From: UBA6022 sp049295575 | GTDB taxonomy: Bacteria; Patescibacteriota; Saccharimonadia; Saccharimonadales; Saccharimonadaceae | Direction: 5' to 3' | Assembly (NCBI GenBank): GCA_049295575.1 | Contig: JBAQQX010000002.1 | Location: forward strand, 310,001 to 374,000 | DNA: 64,000 nucleotides | Part shown: in pieces, positions 15,979 through 23,670 of the stretch | Position numbering within the stretch: the stretch's first letter is position 1 | Layout: each line of letters begins with the position of its first letter | Notes under the pieces: model-generated | What the model saw: the letters and a program-made list of their open reading frames with translations, nothing else | Databases searched by the model: none | Told to the model about the DNA's origin: nothing | Program-made: the position numbers and the translations under genes

Positions 15979-16611
15979 CTATCCTATAACTAAGCCTCTG
16001 CTATTGGAGAGTTCGTCCAGGTAGCTGCTGTGAATTCTGGTCGCATTGCCATTTTCTGAAATGACAGACGAGGAGTCGTGAACAGTATAGTTATCATGTT
16101 CTGCGTTGTAGCGGTACACGGTTACCATATGACTTTCTTCAGAAGTGATGTGTCGAGATTTTGCTAGATTGACGGAGAGAAATACAACCTTGCCTGCCTG
16201 AAGATTATTCTTAATCTTTTGCGTTGTTAAACTTGACTCAACTCGAGCAGGGATGCCTAACTTATGGAGAAGATTTTTGAGAGGATAATGAAACGCTCCG
16301 TTTATGCTGCCGTCTTTACGTACCTGGAATACTCCTTCGTCTAGGGATAGCTTTATAAGATCAAAAAGGCTAAGCTGCCGAGTCATATTAGTTGCATCGC
16401 CGACTGCTTTCACGCAGCAGATACTGCACATATTAGGTCGCCATAGTGTGTACTCGGCCGATGGACCGCCAAAGCGACGAACGCCACTTTGTAGCCTGCC
16501 ACGTTCTATGTAAGGAATAGGTATCTGGCTGAAATTTATTGAAGCGGGTCTGTTCAGGCTCATAAGTTTATCTATGAGCGAGGACGATAATCGAGTGAAC
16601 GGATTTTTCAT
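15979..16611 (-). CDS. Papain-like C39-family peptidase (predicted)
   Basis: 210 aa. Residues around NMCSICCVKAVGDAT supply a candidate catalytic Cys, SHMVTVYRYN the His and YTVHDSSS the Asp, the order found in C39-like peptidases; LFDLIKLSLDEGVF and HKLGIPARV also fit. No signal peptide. It may process a peptide or act on a ubiquitin-like or bacteriocin-type leader; no transporter or precursor lies nearby. It is inserted between rplK and rplA but downstream of the rplK terminator. Confidence 0.6.
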   Translation of the reverse strand: MKNPFTRLSSSLIDKLMSLNRPASINFSQIPIPYIERGRLQSGVRRFGGPSAEYTLWRPNMCSICCVKAVGDATNMTRQLSLFDLIKLSLDEGVFQVRKDGSINGAFHYPLKNLLHKLGIPARVESSLTTQKIKNNLQAGKVVFLSVNLAKSRHITSEESHMVTVYRYNAEHDNYTVHDSSSVISENGNATRIHSSYLDELSNSRGLVIG

Positions 16612-16704
16612 GACGTACTATTCATATTACTGTTGAGGTAAGGATAAAGTAGATAGCTAGAGCTGTCAATGTTTGTGGTATTGGCTTAGTGAAAGTCAAA
16701 AAAT

Positions 16705-16737
16705 AAAAAAAGACCGCGAACTAATCGCGGTCTTTTT
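16705..16737. terminator. Bidirectional terminator after rplK
   Basis: Arms AAAGACCGCGA and TCGCGGTCTTT with loop ACTAA, T-runs on both sides. Confidence 0.88.
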
Positions 16738-16752
16738 GGTATAAGCGAATGC

Positions 16753-17178
16753 TTATTCTGCTACTTCAACACCCATTGAGCGTGCTGAGCCAGCGATAAT
16801 CTTCACACGAGCGTCAAGATCGTTCGCGTTAAGGAAGTCCTTCTTCGCTTCAGCGATAGTTTCAAGCTGAGCGCGAGTAATTGTACCGACTTTTTCAGCG
16901 TGTGGCTTGCCACTACCCTTTTTGATACCGATAGCGTCACGGATCATGTCGTCAACTGGCTGGCCAAGTGACTTCCATGCGAATGTACGGTCTTCGAATA
17001 CCTGAAGGTGAACGATAACGTCCTTGCCCATGTCAGCTTTTGTAGCGTCGTTAAATGGATTAATGAAATCCATCATGTTAAGACCCCATTGACCAAGAGT
17101 TGAACCTACTGGAGGACCTGCAGTCGCACGACCAGCTGGGATACGGAGTTTTAGATTACCGATTACTTTTTTTGCCAT
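16753..17178 (-). CDS. rplK: 50S ribosomal protein L11
   Basis: 141 aa. KLRIPAGRATAGPPVGSTLGQWGLNMMDF and KPHAEKVGTITRAQLETIAEAK are L11 signatures; it binds the GTPase-associated centre of 23S rRNA. The usual KTPPAxxLL stretch reads KSLGQPVDDMI, a divergent segment. Monocistronic: own promoter, a hairpin leader and a terminator. Confidence 0.96.
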   Translation of the reverse strand: MAKKVIGNLKLRIPAGRATAGPPVGSTLGQWGLNMMDFINPFNDATKADMGKDVIVHLQVFEDRTFAWKSLGQPVDDMIRDAIGIKKGSGKPHAEKVGTITRAQLETIAEAKKDFLNANDLDARVKIIAGSARSMGVEVAE

Positions 17179-17200
17179 AGAATTATATTTCCTTCTTGTA

Positions 17201-17226
17201 CTAAATATTATTGAAGCGATATTTAG
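17201..17226 (-). promoter_or_regulatory. Hairpin in the rplK leader
   Basis: Perfect arms CTAAATAT and ATATTTAG with a 10-base loop, about 10 bases after the predicted transcription start and 22 bases before the rplK start codon. Possibly autogenous control or mRNA stabilisation. Confidence 0.45.
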
Positions 17227-17240
17227 TGCGTAACTGCTAT

Positions 17241-17269
17241 ATTTTAGCGGAAAATGTCCCTAAGTGCAA
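17241..17269 (-). promoter_or_regulatory. rplK promoter
   Basis: TTGCAC, 17-bp spacer, TAAAAT on the minus strand. Confidence 0.7.
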
Positions 17270-17276
17270 GTCGCGA

Positions 17277-17762
17277 CTAGCGGTGATTAAGGATAAACCC
17301 ACCGAACGCCCGGACGAATGCGACATCGAGCTGGCGGACCGGCTCTTGCTTTGCCTCTTCTTCAAGTTGGTCGAGGAGGGCTTCGTGTTCATGAAGCTCG
17401 AGTGCATAGTGATGGAGGGGGTCCTGGGCTGATGAGTGTGTGAAGTCGGCGTATTCCGGAATGGCTGTTCGCCAGGCTGGTTCAACCACGAACCCATAGG
17501 CGCGGACATCTGGTTTAATAGGTAGCGAAAGACCACCGCGGGCTTTAACGCCAAGGCCATGACGGCCGGCAATGGCGATAGCGTTTTGTTCGTGAGACGT
17601 AACGGCGTTTCGCATACCCCGAATGAGGTTACCGCCTGGAAGTGTGAATATATTGTTATTCTCAAGCGTCGGAAGCACGAAAAACGGCATCTGGTGCGTA
17701 TCTGACAGCTTCGCTATTTCTAGCGACTGTTCAGCTCGATGATGAGTGAGTTGTTCTGGCAT
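17277..17762 (-). CDS. Hypothetical protein, 161 aa
   Basis: Not recognised. Start ATG 17762 with AAGGA seven bases upstream. The protein is soluble; notable segments are IFTLPGGNLIRGMRNAVTSHEQNA and GRHGLGVKARGGLSLPIKP, and a histidine- and glutamate-rich stretch (HHYALELHEHEALLDQLEEEA). It lies between nusG and rplK, right after the nusG terminator, so its expression depends on readthrough or an unseen promoter. Confidence 0.6.
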   Translation of the reverse strand: MPEQLTHHRAEQSLEIAKLSDTHQMPFFVLPTLENNNIFTLPGGNLIRGMRNAVTSHEQNAIAIAGRHGLGVKARGGLSLPIKPDVRAYGFVVEPAWRTAIPEYADFTHSSAQDPLHHYALELHEHEALLDQLEEEAKQEPVRQLDVAFVRAFGGFILNHR

Positions 17763-17775
17763 CTATCTATCCTTT

Positions 17776-17803
17776 TAAAAAAACACCTCCCGGAGGAGGT
17801 GTT
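17776..17803 (-). terminator. Terminator after nusG
   Basis: Perfect arms AACACCTCC and GGAGGTGTT with a 4-base loop; T7 follows on the minus strand. Confidence 0.88.
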
Positions 17804-17811
17804 GATTGTAC

Positions 17812-18354
17812 TTAAACTTTTTTGACTTGAAGTGCGTCGAGTTCAACTGGAGTGTCACGGCCAAACATGCTGACCATAACTTTGAGCTTGCCCTTATGGG
17901 CATCAATTTCAGAAATAGCGCCGTCGAAGCCTTTGAAAGGACCGTCTGTAATACTGACAACTTCACCTTCTGAGAATTCGATGTTGTACTTAGGATCTTC
18001 CACGCCCATGCGCTTCTTGATCTTAGCGATTTCAGAATCGAAGACTGGTGTTGGAGTAGTGTCTGCGCCAACGAAGCCAGTAACGCCAGGAGTGTTACGA
18101 ACGATGTACCATGTTTCGTCTGTTAGTTTCATTTCAACAAGAGCGTAGCCTTGGAAGATCTTCTTTTCGACAACCTTGCGCTTGCCGTTTTTGATTTCGA
18201 TCTGCTTCTCTTTTGGAACCATAACGTCAAAGATCTTGTCAGCCATGTCGACGGCGTTGATGCGCTGACGAATGCTGTCGGCTACTTTTTCTTCGTAACC
18301 GCTGTAAGTGTGAATGGCGTACCACTGGCGAGTACTGTCATATCGATTTTTCAT
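17812..18354 (-). CDS. nusG: Transcription termination/antitermination protein NusG
   Basis: 180 aa. NGN domain (WYAIHTYSGYEEKVADSIRQR, KIFQGYALVEMKLTDETWYIVRNTPGVTGFVG) and C-terminal KOW domain (EGEVVSITDGPFKGFDGAISEID). Binds RNA polymerase and couples it to Rho or the ribosome. Co-transcribed with secE, 2 bases apart, as in most bacteria. Confidence 0.96.
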   Translation of the reverse strand: MKNRYDSTRQWYAIHTYSGYEEKVADSIRQRINAVDMADKIFDVMVPKEKQIEIKNGKRKVVEKKIFQGYALVEMKLTDETWYIVRNTPGVTGFVGADTTPTPVFDSEIAKIKKRMGVEDPKYNIEFSEGEVVSITDGPFKGFDGAISEIDAHKGKLKVMVSMFGRDTPVELDALQVKKV

Positions 18355-18356
18355 AA

Positions 18357-18704
18357 TTATCCTAGGATCCTTTCAAATAGTAGTTTAAAACCGGCGTCGA
18401 GAATGACGATCAGTATGATGAAGAAGGCGGTGAATGCGAGCACGGCAAGCGTAAGGCTCCAGGTCGCTTTACGCGTCGGCCAATTTACTTGCTTTAGTTC
18501 TACCCACGCACCTACAAAATAACCGAGAAATGCCTTGAACGCATTTGGCTTGTTTGTTTTACTTGAGGCTGTTGCTTTTTTTGGAGCTTTTTTGCTCGCG
18601 ATTTTGGAGGTGACCGCTTGCTTCACGTCATCGGTTGCAGTGATGCGTGTTACGTTCGTCGTCGCCTTTGTCGTCCCCTGAGGGCTCTTCTTGTTTGTCG
18701 CCAC
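18357..18704 (-). CDS. secE: Preprotein translocase subunit SecE
   Basis: 115 aa from GTG 18704 (ATNKKSPQG), with GGGAG upstream; a TTG further up at 18752 coincides with the predicted transcription start and is unlikely. The first 60 residues are a K/T/A-rich tail, then the conserved SecE part: GAWVELKQVNWPTRKATW followed by one membrane helix (LAVLAFTAFFIILIVILDAGF). Essential clamp subunit of SecYEG. Position before nusG confirms it. Confidence 0.92.
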   Translation of the reverse strand: MATNKKSPQGTTKATTNVTRITATDDVKQAVTSKIASKKAPKKATASSKTNKPNAFKAFLGYFVGAWVELKQVNWPTRKATWSLTLAVLAFTAFFIILIVILDAGFKLLFERILG

Positions 18705-18757
18705 GGCTGTGTTGTCTCCCAAATTAAAAAGCCTGCTGTTGCAGACTGTCAAGTAAC

Positions 18758-18786
18758 AGTATAACTACTTAAAACACCCTCGTCAA
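18758..18786 (-). promoter_or_regulatory. secE-nusG promoter
   Basis: TTGACG, 17-bp spacer, TATACT on the minus strand; start near 18751. Confidence 0.82.
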
Positions 18787-18805
18787 GCATGGTATAGTAC
18801 TAGTA

Positions 18806-19963
18806 ATGCTTGAGCTTAGTTTGCTGATTGTTCATATCGCTATAACAGGTATCACTGTCTTTTGTGCCTGGAAGTTACTGCACGCCTTCCGTCGATTTAG
18901 GATGCGAAGCTTCATAACCCAGGCGCCGCGCCTTAGCGACATGCCAAGCGTATCGGTGTGTATACCAGCTCGTAATGAAACCCATGCAATGACGCAGTGC
19001 CTCGAATCGGTGATTGCCAGTACCTATCCAAAGCTCGAGATTATTGTGCTCGATGATGCGTCGGTTGATAATACCTCCTATCTTATTAAGTCATTCGCCT
19101 ATGCTGGTGTACGGTTCGTCGAAGGATCGCCGTTGCCTCATGGGTGGCTCGGTAAAAACCATGCGCTTCAGGGGTTGCTCGAAGCTGCTAGTGGCCGGTA
19201 TATCCTCTACGTCGATGTTGATACGAGACTAAGTCCGGAGACAATCGGGCAACTGGTTGCGTATGCGACCAAGGAAGAGGCGCAGATGGTATCGATCTTG
19301 CCGCAGCGCTCAGATGGCTGGCGTCTCAGTGTCTTACTTAGTACACTACGTTATTTTTGGGAGCTTATTTTTCATCGACCAAAAGCACCAGCGACGTCGA
19401 GCTCGGCCTGGATGATTGATCGGTACACCCTGAGCCAGGCTGACGGGTTTACGAATGTGGCACTTGATGTCCAGCCTGAAAGTCGCCTGGCAGCAACGAT
19501 GGCACTAACTGACCAGTATCGTTTCTTGATGAGTACGCCGGATATTGGCGTAACCTATGAAAAGAAATGGTCGTCGCAGCTCGAGACGAGTATCCGTCTG
19601 CTTTATCATCGGTTTGGTCATACTCCATGGTCAGCACTGCTCGGGCTGATGATGCTCGTTATCATATGGCTCCCCTTGCCCGTTGTGATCTCGGGAGTAT
19701 TCTTTGGCTGGACAATTATTCAGGCAATCGCCTTGTGGGATCTGTGTCTCTTTATGGCTATCTACGCGCTATACGTGTCGCATATCTGGCAGACGCATTG
19801 GTGGACGGCAATTGTCCTATGGCCACTAACGCTTACTCAGGAGCTTGTTTTACTGCTTCTGAGTGTCATTGGCTATGCTCGTGGCACAATCACGTGGAAG
19901 GGCCGTCCTGTGCGTCTAAAGCCCACTCAGACAGCTACGACTTCTACTACCGTCGACGCTTAG
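18806..19963 (+). CDS. GT2 glycosyltransferase, CrtQ-like, membrane-bound
   Basis: 385 aa. One N-terminal membrane helix, a GT-A domain (SVCIPARNE, VLDDASVDNT, VDVDTRL) with PLPHGWLGKNHALQ, typical of CrtQ-type enzymes that glycosylate lipid-linked acceptors, then about four C-terminal helices. Probably transfers a sugar to a membrane lipid or carotenoid-like acceptor; substrate unknown. The -10 TATAGT ends 7 bases before ATG and no Shine-Dalgarno is present, so the mRNA is predicted leaderless. A 12-bp terminator follows. Confidence 0.8.
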   Translation: MLELSLLIVHIAITGITVFCAWKLLHAFRRFRMRSFITQAPRLSDMPSVSVCIPARNETHAMTQCLESVIASTYPKLEIIVLDDASVDNTSYLIKSFAYAGVRFVEGSPLPHGWLGKNHALQGLLEAASGRYILYVDVDTRLSPETIGQLVAYATKEEAQMVSILPQRSDGWRLSVLLSTLRYFWELIFHRPKAPATSSSAWMIDRYTLSQADGFTNVALDVQPESRLAATMALTDQYRFLMSTPDIGVTYEKKWSSQLETSIRLLYHRFGHTPWSALLGLMMLVIIWLPLPVVISGVFFGWTIIQAIALWDLCLFMAIYALYVSHIWQTHWWTAIVLWPLTLTQELVLLLLSVIGYARGTITWKGRPVRLKPTQTATTSTTVDA

Positions 19964-19996
19964 AAGCCTCTACCTCCAGTTAGTGCAAAGACGAAC

Positions 19997-20025
19997 TACG
20001 AGACTATGGATGGCATAGTCTCGTA
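19997..20025. terminator. Hairpin terminator between converging genes
   Basis: Perfect 12-bp arms TACGAGACTATG and CATAGTCTCGTA; moderate T content downstream. Confidence 0.65.
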
Positions 20026-20046
20026 TTGTATGTGAGTGTGTATCGG

Positions 20047-21690
20047 CTAGTCTTTCTTTGTAATAACAGGTAGCGTGAAGCTGAAGGTGGAGCCGTGATT
20101 GAGACGACTCTCAAGCTCGATAGTGCAGCCAAGTTTCTTGGCGAGTTTTGATGCAACATACAGGCCGAGCCCGGTTCCGCCAGTCTCACGGGTGCGATAG
20201 TCTTCTGAGCGGTAGAACTTTTGGAAGATCTTCTTCTGCTCATTCTTACCAATACCAATACCAGTATCTGTGACGGCGAACTCGACGACATTGTCTTTGA
20301 GATGGGCGTGGAGGGTGATGGAACCTTCACGGGTGTATTTGATGGAGTTAGTAATAAAGTTCTGGAGAAGCTCTTCAAGGTAGAGTCGACTGGCACTGAC
20401 GGTACCGAGCTTACTGTCGGCATCGAGATTGAGATGAAGCTTCTTGGCTTCAGCCTGCGGCAGGTACTCATTATAGAGCTTGTCGATAAGAGGACGAACG
20501 TCGATATCTTCATTGGTATCGGCCACGCCACGCTCGGCGCGTGACAGTGTCGATAGGTCATTGACCATCTTGGCGAGAAACAGCACCTGATCATGTGCGT
20601 TCTTAATAGAATCGACGAGGATCTCTTGCTTGGCGTCTGGACGTGACAATATGAGCTGAGCGTTACTGATCGTACCTTCGGCAATTGTGATCGGCGTGCG
20701 CAGTTCATGGCTGACGACACTAATAAATTCATCACGCTCTTCTTCGAGACTTTTTGCCTTAGTGACATCACGCATGATGATGATGTATCCGTCATGCTCT
20801 TCACTATCCTTCGTGCGGCTGTAGCTGCCGCGTATTGGCGAGTAAGTCACTTCAAGGCGGACCTCTTCGCCGTCATCAAATGTTAAATGGAGATCGTCGC
20901 GTACGGCGACACTTCGTGATTTCAGTAACTCGTCAAATAAGTGAACTCGGGTGTCGTCCTTGTCGGTGAGCGACAGGATCTCGTCAATGTGGTGGCCATT
21001 CAGGCTATCATTGGTGTCGAGCAAGTTAAGGCTAGCGGCGTTGTAGACACGAATGATACCATTTTTATCGGTACTAAGTATGGCATCGGCAAGATTGTTG
21101 ACGATAGTGAGGATACGGTCGCGCTGGAGTGATTCTTGGGCCTGTGAGCGTGTCAGCGCGCTTCGGTCAACCTCTTGAGTGCGACTGATAGCGATGACGG
21201 CAAGGCCAGTCACGAGGACTGAAATAATAACCATGAGGTTACTAGCTATGATCGATGGATTAGACCTGATGAGCAGTTCGATCATAATATCCGCACCCAC
21301 CGTAGCTATGAATGCCAAGACGCTCAGTAGGAGGCCGCGGCGAGAGAAGTAGATATTTGAAGCGACGAACAAGAGTACCCAGAAGATAGTAAACGGAACA
21401 CTGAGTCCGGATACGAACAGCAGATAGAGTCCAGCCAGTATGTGATATGTTGCGAGTCGGATAGCTGAGGCGCGACGAGTGTTGCTTGGAAAGAGGAATT
21501 GCCATGCGCTCATCATCATCCAGGCTAGCGCAATTGAAATAAAGGCGATATCACTCGTGTAGTGTTGGGTCGCGAGGACATTGTATTGTACGAGAACCCC
21601 GTAGAGGATAAGGACAATTGGCACGGTCAGCCCAGCATAGCGAATAATTTGCGCCGCGCGTTGGTTGTAAGCAGTCCCACCTTTATACAT
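20047..21690 (-). CDS. Sensor histidine kinase with membrane region and PAS domain
   Basis: 547 aa. Six or so membrane helices to residue about 170, a coiled linker, a PAS domain (ILTIVNNLADAILSTDKNGIIRVYNAAS), then the phosphoacceptor helix SVVSHELRTPI with His328 and an HATPase with N (FITNSIKY), G1 (DTGIGIG), F and G2 (GGTGLGLYVASKLAKKLG) boxes. All catalytic motifs are intact. No response regulator is adjacent, so it is an orphan here. The -10 TATAAT ends 10 bases before the ATG, so the leader is only about 3 bases long. Confidence 0.92.
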   Translation of the reverse strand: MYKGGTAYNQRAAQIIRYAGLTVPIVLILYGVLVQYNVLATQHYTSDIAFISIALAWMMMSAWQFLFPSNTRRASAIRLATYHILAGLYLLFVSGLSVPFTIFWVLLFVASNIYFSRRGLLLSVLAFIATVGADIMIELLIRSNPSIIASNLMVIISVLVTGLAVIAISRTQEVDRSALTRSQAQESLQRDRILTIVNNLADAILSTDKNGIIRVYNAASLNLLDTNDSLNGHHIDEILSLTDKDDTRVHLFDELLKSRSVAVRDDLHLTFDDGEEVRLEVTYSPIRGSYSRTKDSEEHDGYIIIMRDVTKAKSLEEERDEFISVVSHELRTPITIAEGTISNAQLILSRPDAKQEILVDSIKNAHDQVLFLAKMVNDLSTLSRAERGVADTNEDIDVRPLIDKLYNEYLPQAEAKKLHLNLDADSKLGTVSASRLYLEELLQNFITNSIKYTREGSITLHAHLKDNVVEFAVTDTGIGIGKNEQKKIFQKFYRSEDYRTRETGGTGLGLYVASKLAKKLGCTIELESRLNHGSTFSFTLPVITKKD

Positions 21691-21723
21691 CTTAGGCTGT
21701 ATTATACACGAGACATAAGCTTT

Positions 21724-22419
21724 TTAGATAGATGGCGTCTCGTTTTTTAAAGCTCGCTTGTGTTGCTCGTAGTGCGGATCGCCGATTGCGACGAGCTCCC
21801 AGAAGTCTGAGCTGTGATTCATCTGCTTCGTATGACTTAGTTCATGGATTAGGACGTAGTCGATAAGTTCAAACGGCAACTTCATAAGTGCGATGTTGAG
21901 ACTGATCGTACCGTTGCTACTGCAACTTCCCCATCGTCCACTGGCGTGCGAGAATCGGACTTTTTCGTAGTTGAAACCATACTTCGTAGCAAGGAACTGC
22001 AACCGTTTTGGTAGGTAGCTTTTCGCTTCGCGCCGAAGAGCGGTAATGACTACCTCGCGAATTGACGTGACGACGATCGGGTCATCGAGTGTGCGGTCGG
22101 CAGGAAGATGAACGATGATCTGTTGGCCATGGCGAGATACCGTAGCTTGATCTGCGACCGTTGGCCGAACGATGAGCGTATGACTCTTGCCTATTGCCAT
22201 GCCGTTTTCAAATGAGGTGTCAGGTTGATGGTCTTGTAAGATCGTGCGAAGCTCATCACGAGAGTTCTTTAGTAGACGCTTAACAAGGAAAAGTGGCGCA
22301 TAGAGTGGTAGTGACGCGCGGAGTGTGCCGTCGGGGGCGACACGAATACGCACCTGTGAGGCACGGGCGCTTCGACGGATCGTAATTTTGCCGAATTCGG
22401 CATCGCTAATAACGGGCAT
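21724..22419 (-). CDS. YgjP-like (DUF45) M48-type metallopeptidase
   Basis: 231 aa. The zinc site HELSHTKQMNHSSDFW gives HExxH plus a downstream His, preceded by RFSHASGRWGSCSSNGTISLN, the hallmark of YgjP/DUF45 proteins. Cytosolic. Cellular role is not firmly known. AAAGGATACTTC precedes the ATG. It follows the P-loop kinase gene by 15 bases and is probably co-transcribed with it. Confidence 0.87.
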   Translation of the reverse strand: MPVISDAEFGKITIRRSARASQVRIRVAPDGTLRASLPLYAPLFLVKRLLKNSRDELRTILQDHQPDTSFENGMAIGKSHTLIVRPTVADQATVSRHGQQIIVHLPADRTLDDPIVVTSIREVVITALRREAKSYLPKRLQFLATKYGFNYEKVRFSHASGRWGSCSSNGTISLNIALMKLPFELIDYVLIHELSHTKQMNHSSDFWELVAIGDPHYEQHKRALKNETPSI

Positions 22420-22434
22420 GAAGTATCCTTTTGA

Positions 22435-23031
22435 TTAGCGGATCATGATATGTTTTGACGTACTGCGAGAGCGTACGGGTGCTGTCGTGTGAACGCTGAT
22501 GTCCGCACGTGGCTCGGCTAGTTTTCGCAGTACCATCTTTGCCTGTGTGGCGTAGGTGTGCTTGCCACTGATGACAATCGGTTTTTCAGAGGCGTGTGGT
22601 GCAGCGAAGCGCTTTAAGGCTGCTTCGTGCTGTTCGGCGGTGCCGACGCGGCGGTGCGGTTCTGTTTTTGCGGCCTTTATTGCCCGTTGTTTAGCGGTGG
22701 CTGGCTCGGTTTGTACCCAGATGATCAGCACCTCGTAGTCATGCTTGCGAGCTATGTTCATAAGCGCGAGTCGTTCAACTTTCGTATCGGCGTGACCGTC
22801 AACGATAAATGACTGGCGAGATTTGAATAGCTCTTTCATTTGCTGATCGATCAGGGCGTTCATGATTTTTGTTGGCAGTTTTGTCTTGCCAAAGATGGTC
22901 GCAATAGCTGCGGCGCTGACAAGCGGTGCCTTGAACGTGTTTGAGAATTGTTCGGCAAAGAAGGTCTTGCCTGCGCCAGCGATGCCGACCATGAGAATTA
23001 GATGCGGCTTAGATAGACTCAATGATTTCAT
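22435..23031 (-). CDS. P-loop NTPase/kinase
   Basis: 198 aa. Walker A GIAGAGKTF near the start, FIVDGHADTKVERLALMN and QTEPATAKQRAIKAAKT, the lid arginines of small-molecule kinases (AAA_33 type). Substrate unknown. The basic Ser/Arg-rich tail (APVRSRSTSKHIMIR) is unusual. TATACT ends 7 bases before the ATG, predicting a leaderless mRNA; it diverges from the FKBP gene 80 bases away. Confidence 0.75.
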   Translation of the reverse strand: MKSLSLSKPHLILMVGIAGAGKTFFAEQFSNTFKAPLVSAAAIATIFGKTKLPTKIMNALIDQQMKELFKSRQSFIVDGHADTKVERLALMNIARKHDYEVLIIWVQTEPATAKQRAIKAAKTEPHRRVGTAEQHEAALKRFAAPHASEKPIVISGKHTYATQAKMVLRKLAEPRADISVHTTAPVRSRSTSKHIMIR

Positions 23032-23111
23032 ATATGACAGTATAGCAAACGTAGGGAGTTATTGGATAGTCGAGGGCTGCCGCGAGCTAGCCACTATAGT
23101 ATTATAGAAGT

Positions 23112-23498
23112 ATGAATTCAGATACAACTCCACTTGAAGGTACAAAATTAGTAAACTTTGAGCCGCGTAAGACCGTCGAGCGACTTGAGATTATCGATAC
23201 GATTATCGGTACGGGTGACGAAGTGCAGCCATCTCAGACGATTACGGCGCATTACACCGGCGCACTTGTGAAAGATGGTACGATCTTCCAAAGTTCAAAG
23301 GACTTTGGTCAGCCAGCAACGTTTGGTCTCGAGCAAGTTATTGAAGGTTGGACGAAGGGTGTTCCTGGTATGAGAGTAGGCGGTACGCGTCGTCTCATTA
23401 TTCCATCAGCCCAAGCCTACGGATCTGTTCGCGCTGCTGCAAACATTCCACCGAACTCGGATCTCGTGTTTGATATCGAGCTTGTCTCAATCGGCTAA
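23112..23498 (+). CDS. FKBP-type peptidyl-prolyl isomerase
   Basis: 128 aa, single FKBP domain with no signal peptide: VQPSQTITAHYTGALVKDGTIFQSS, VIEGWTKGVPGMRVGGTRRLIIP and a C-terminal DLVFDIELVSI. Catalyses cis-trans isomerisation of X-Pro bonds in the cytoplasm. TATTAT lies 6 bases before the ATG with no Shine-Dalgarno: predicted leaderless. Strong terminator downstream. Confidence 0.93.
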   Translation: MNSDTTPLEGTKLVNFEPRKTVERLEIIDTIIGTGDEVQPSQTITAHYTGALVKDGTIFQSSKDFGQPATFGLEQVIEGWTKGVPGMRVGGTRRLIIPSAQAYGSVRAAANIPPNSDLVFDIELVSIG

Positions 23499-23524
23499 TT
23501 CATCGTTTTGATGACAGTGTAACT

Positions 23525-23560
23525 ACACCCTTAGGCCTATCTAGCCTGAGGGTGTTTTTA
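23525..23560 (+). terminator. Terminator of the FKBP gene
   Basis: Arms ACACCCTTAGGC and GCCTGAGGGTGT (one G-T pair), 7-base loop, then TTTTTA. Confidence 0.88.
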
Positions 23561-23670
23561 ACAGGGGTGTGTGCGGTATCTACGCTTATTAGTTGGCATT
23601 TTGCTGTAAAATAGAAATGTACCAGTGTGATGTTGTATTATTACAAATTCATCTCAGAGCAAGGAGTATT

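Noticed and set aside
18151..18522. 123-codon plus-strand frame over nusG/secE
   Set aside because: Antisense shadow of two certain genes; no start signals.
20004..20804. 266-codon open frame opposite phase within the histidine kinase
   Set aside because: Ser/Arg-rich composition with no domains; it shadows the well-supported kinase frame on the same strand.
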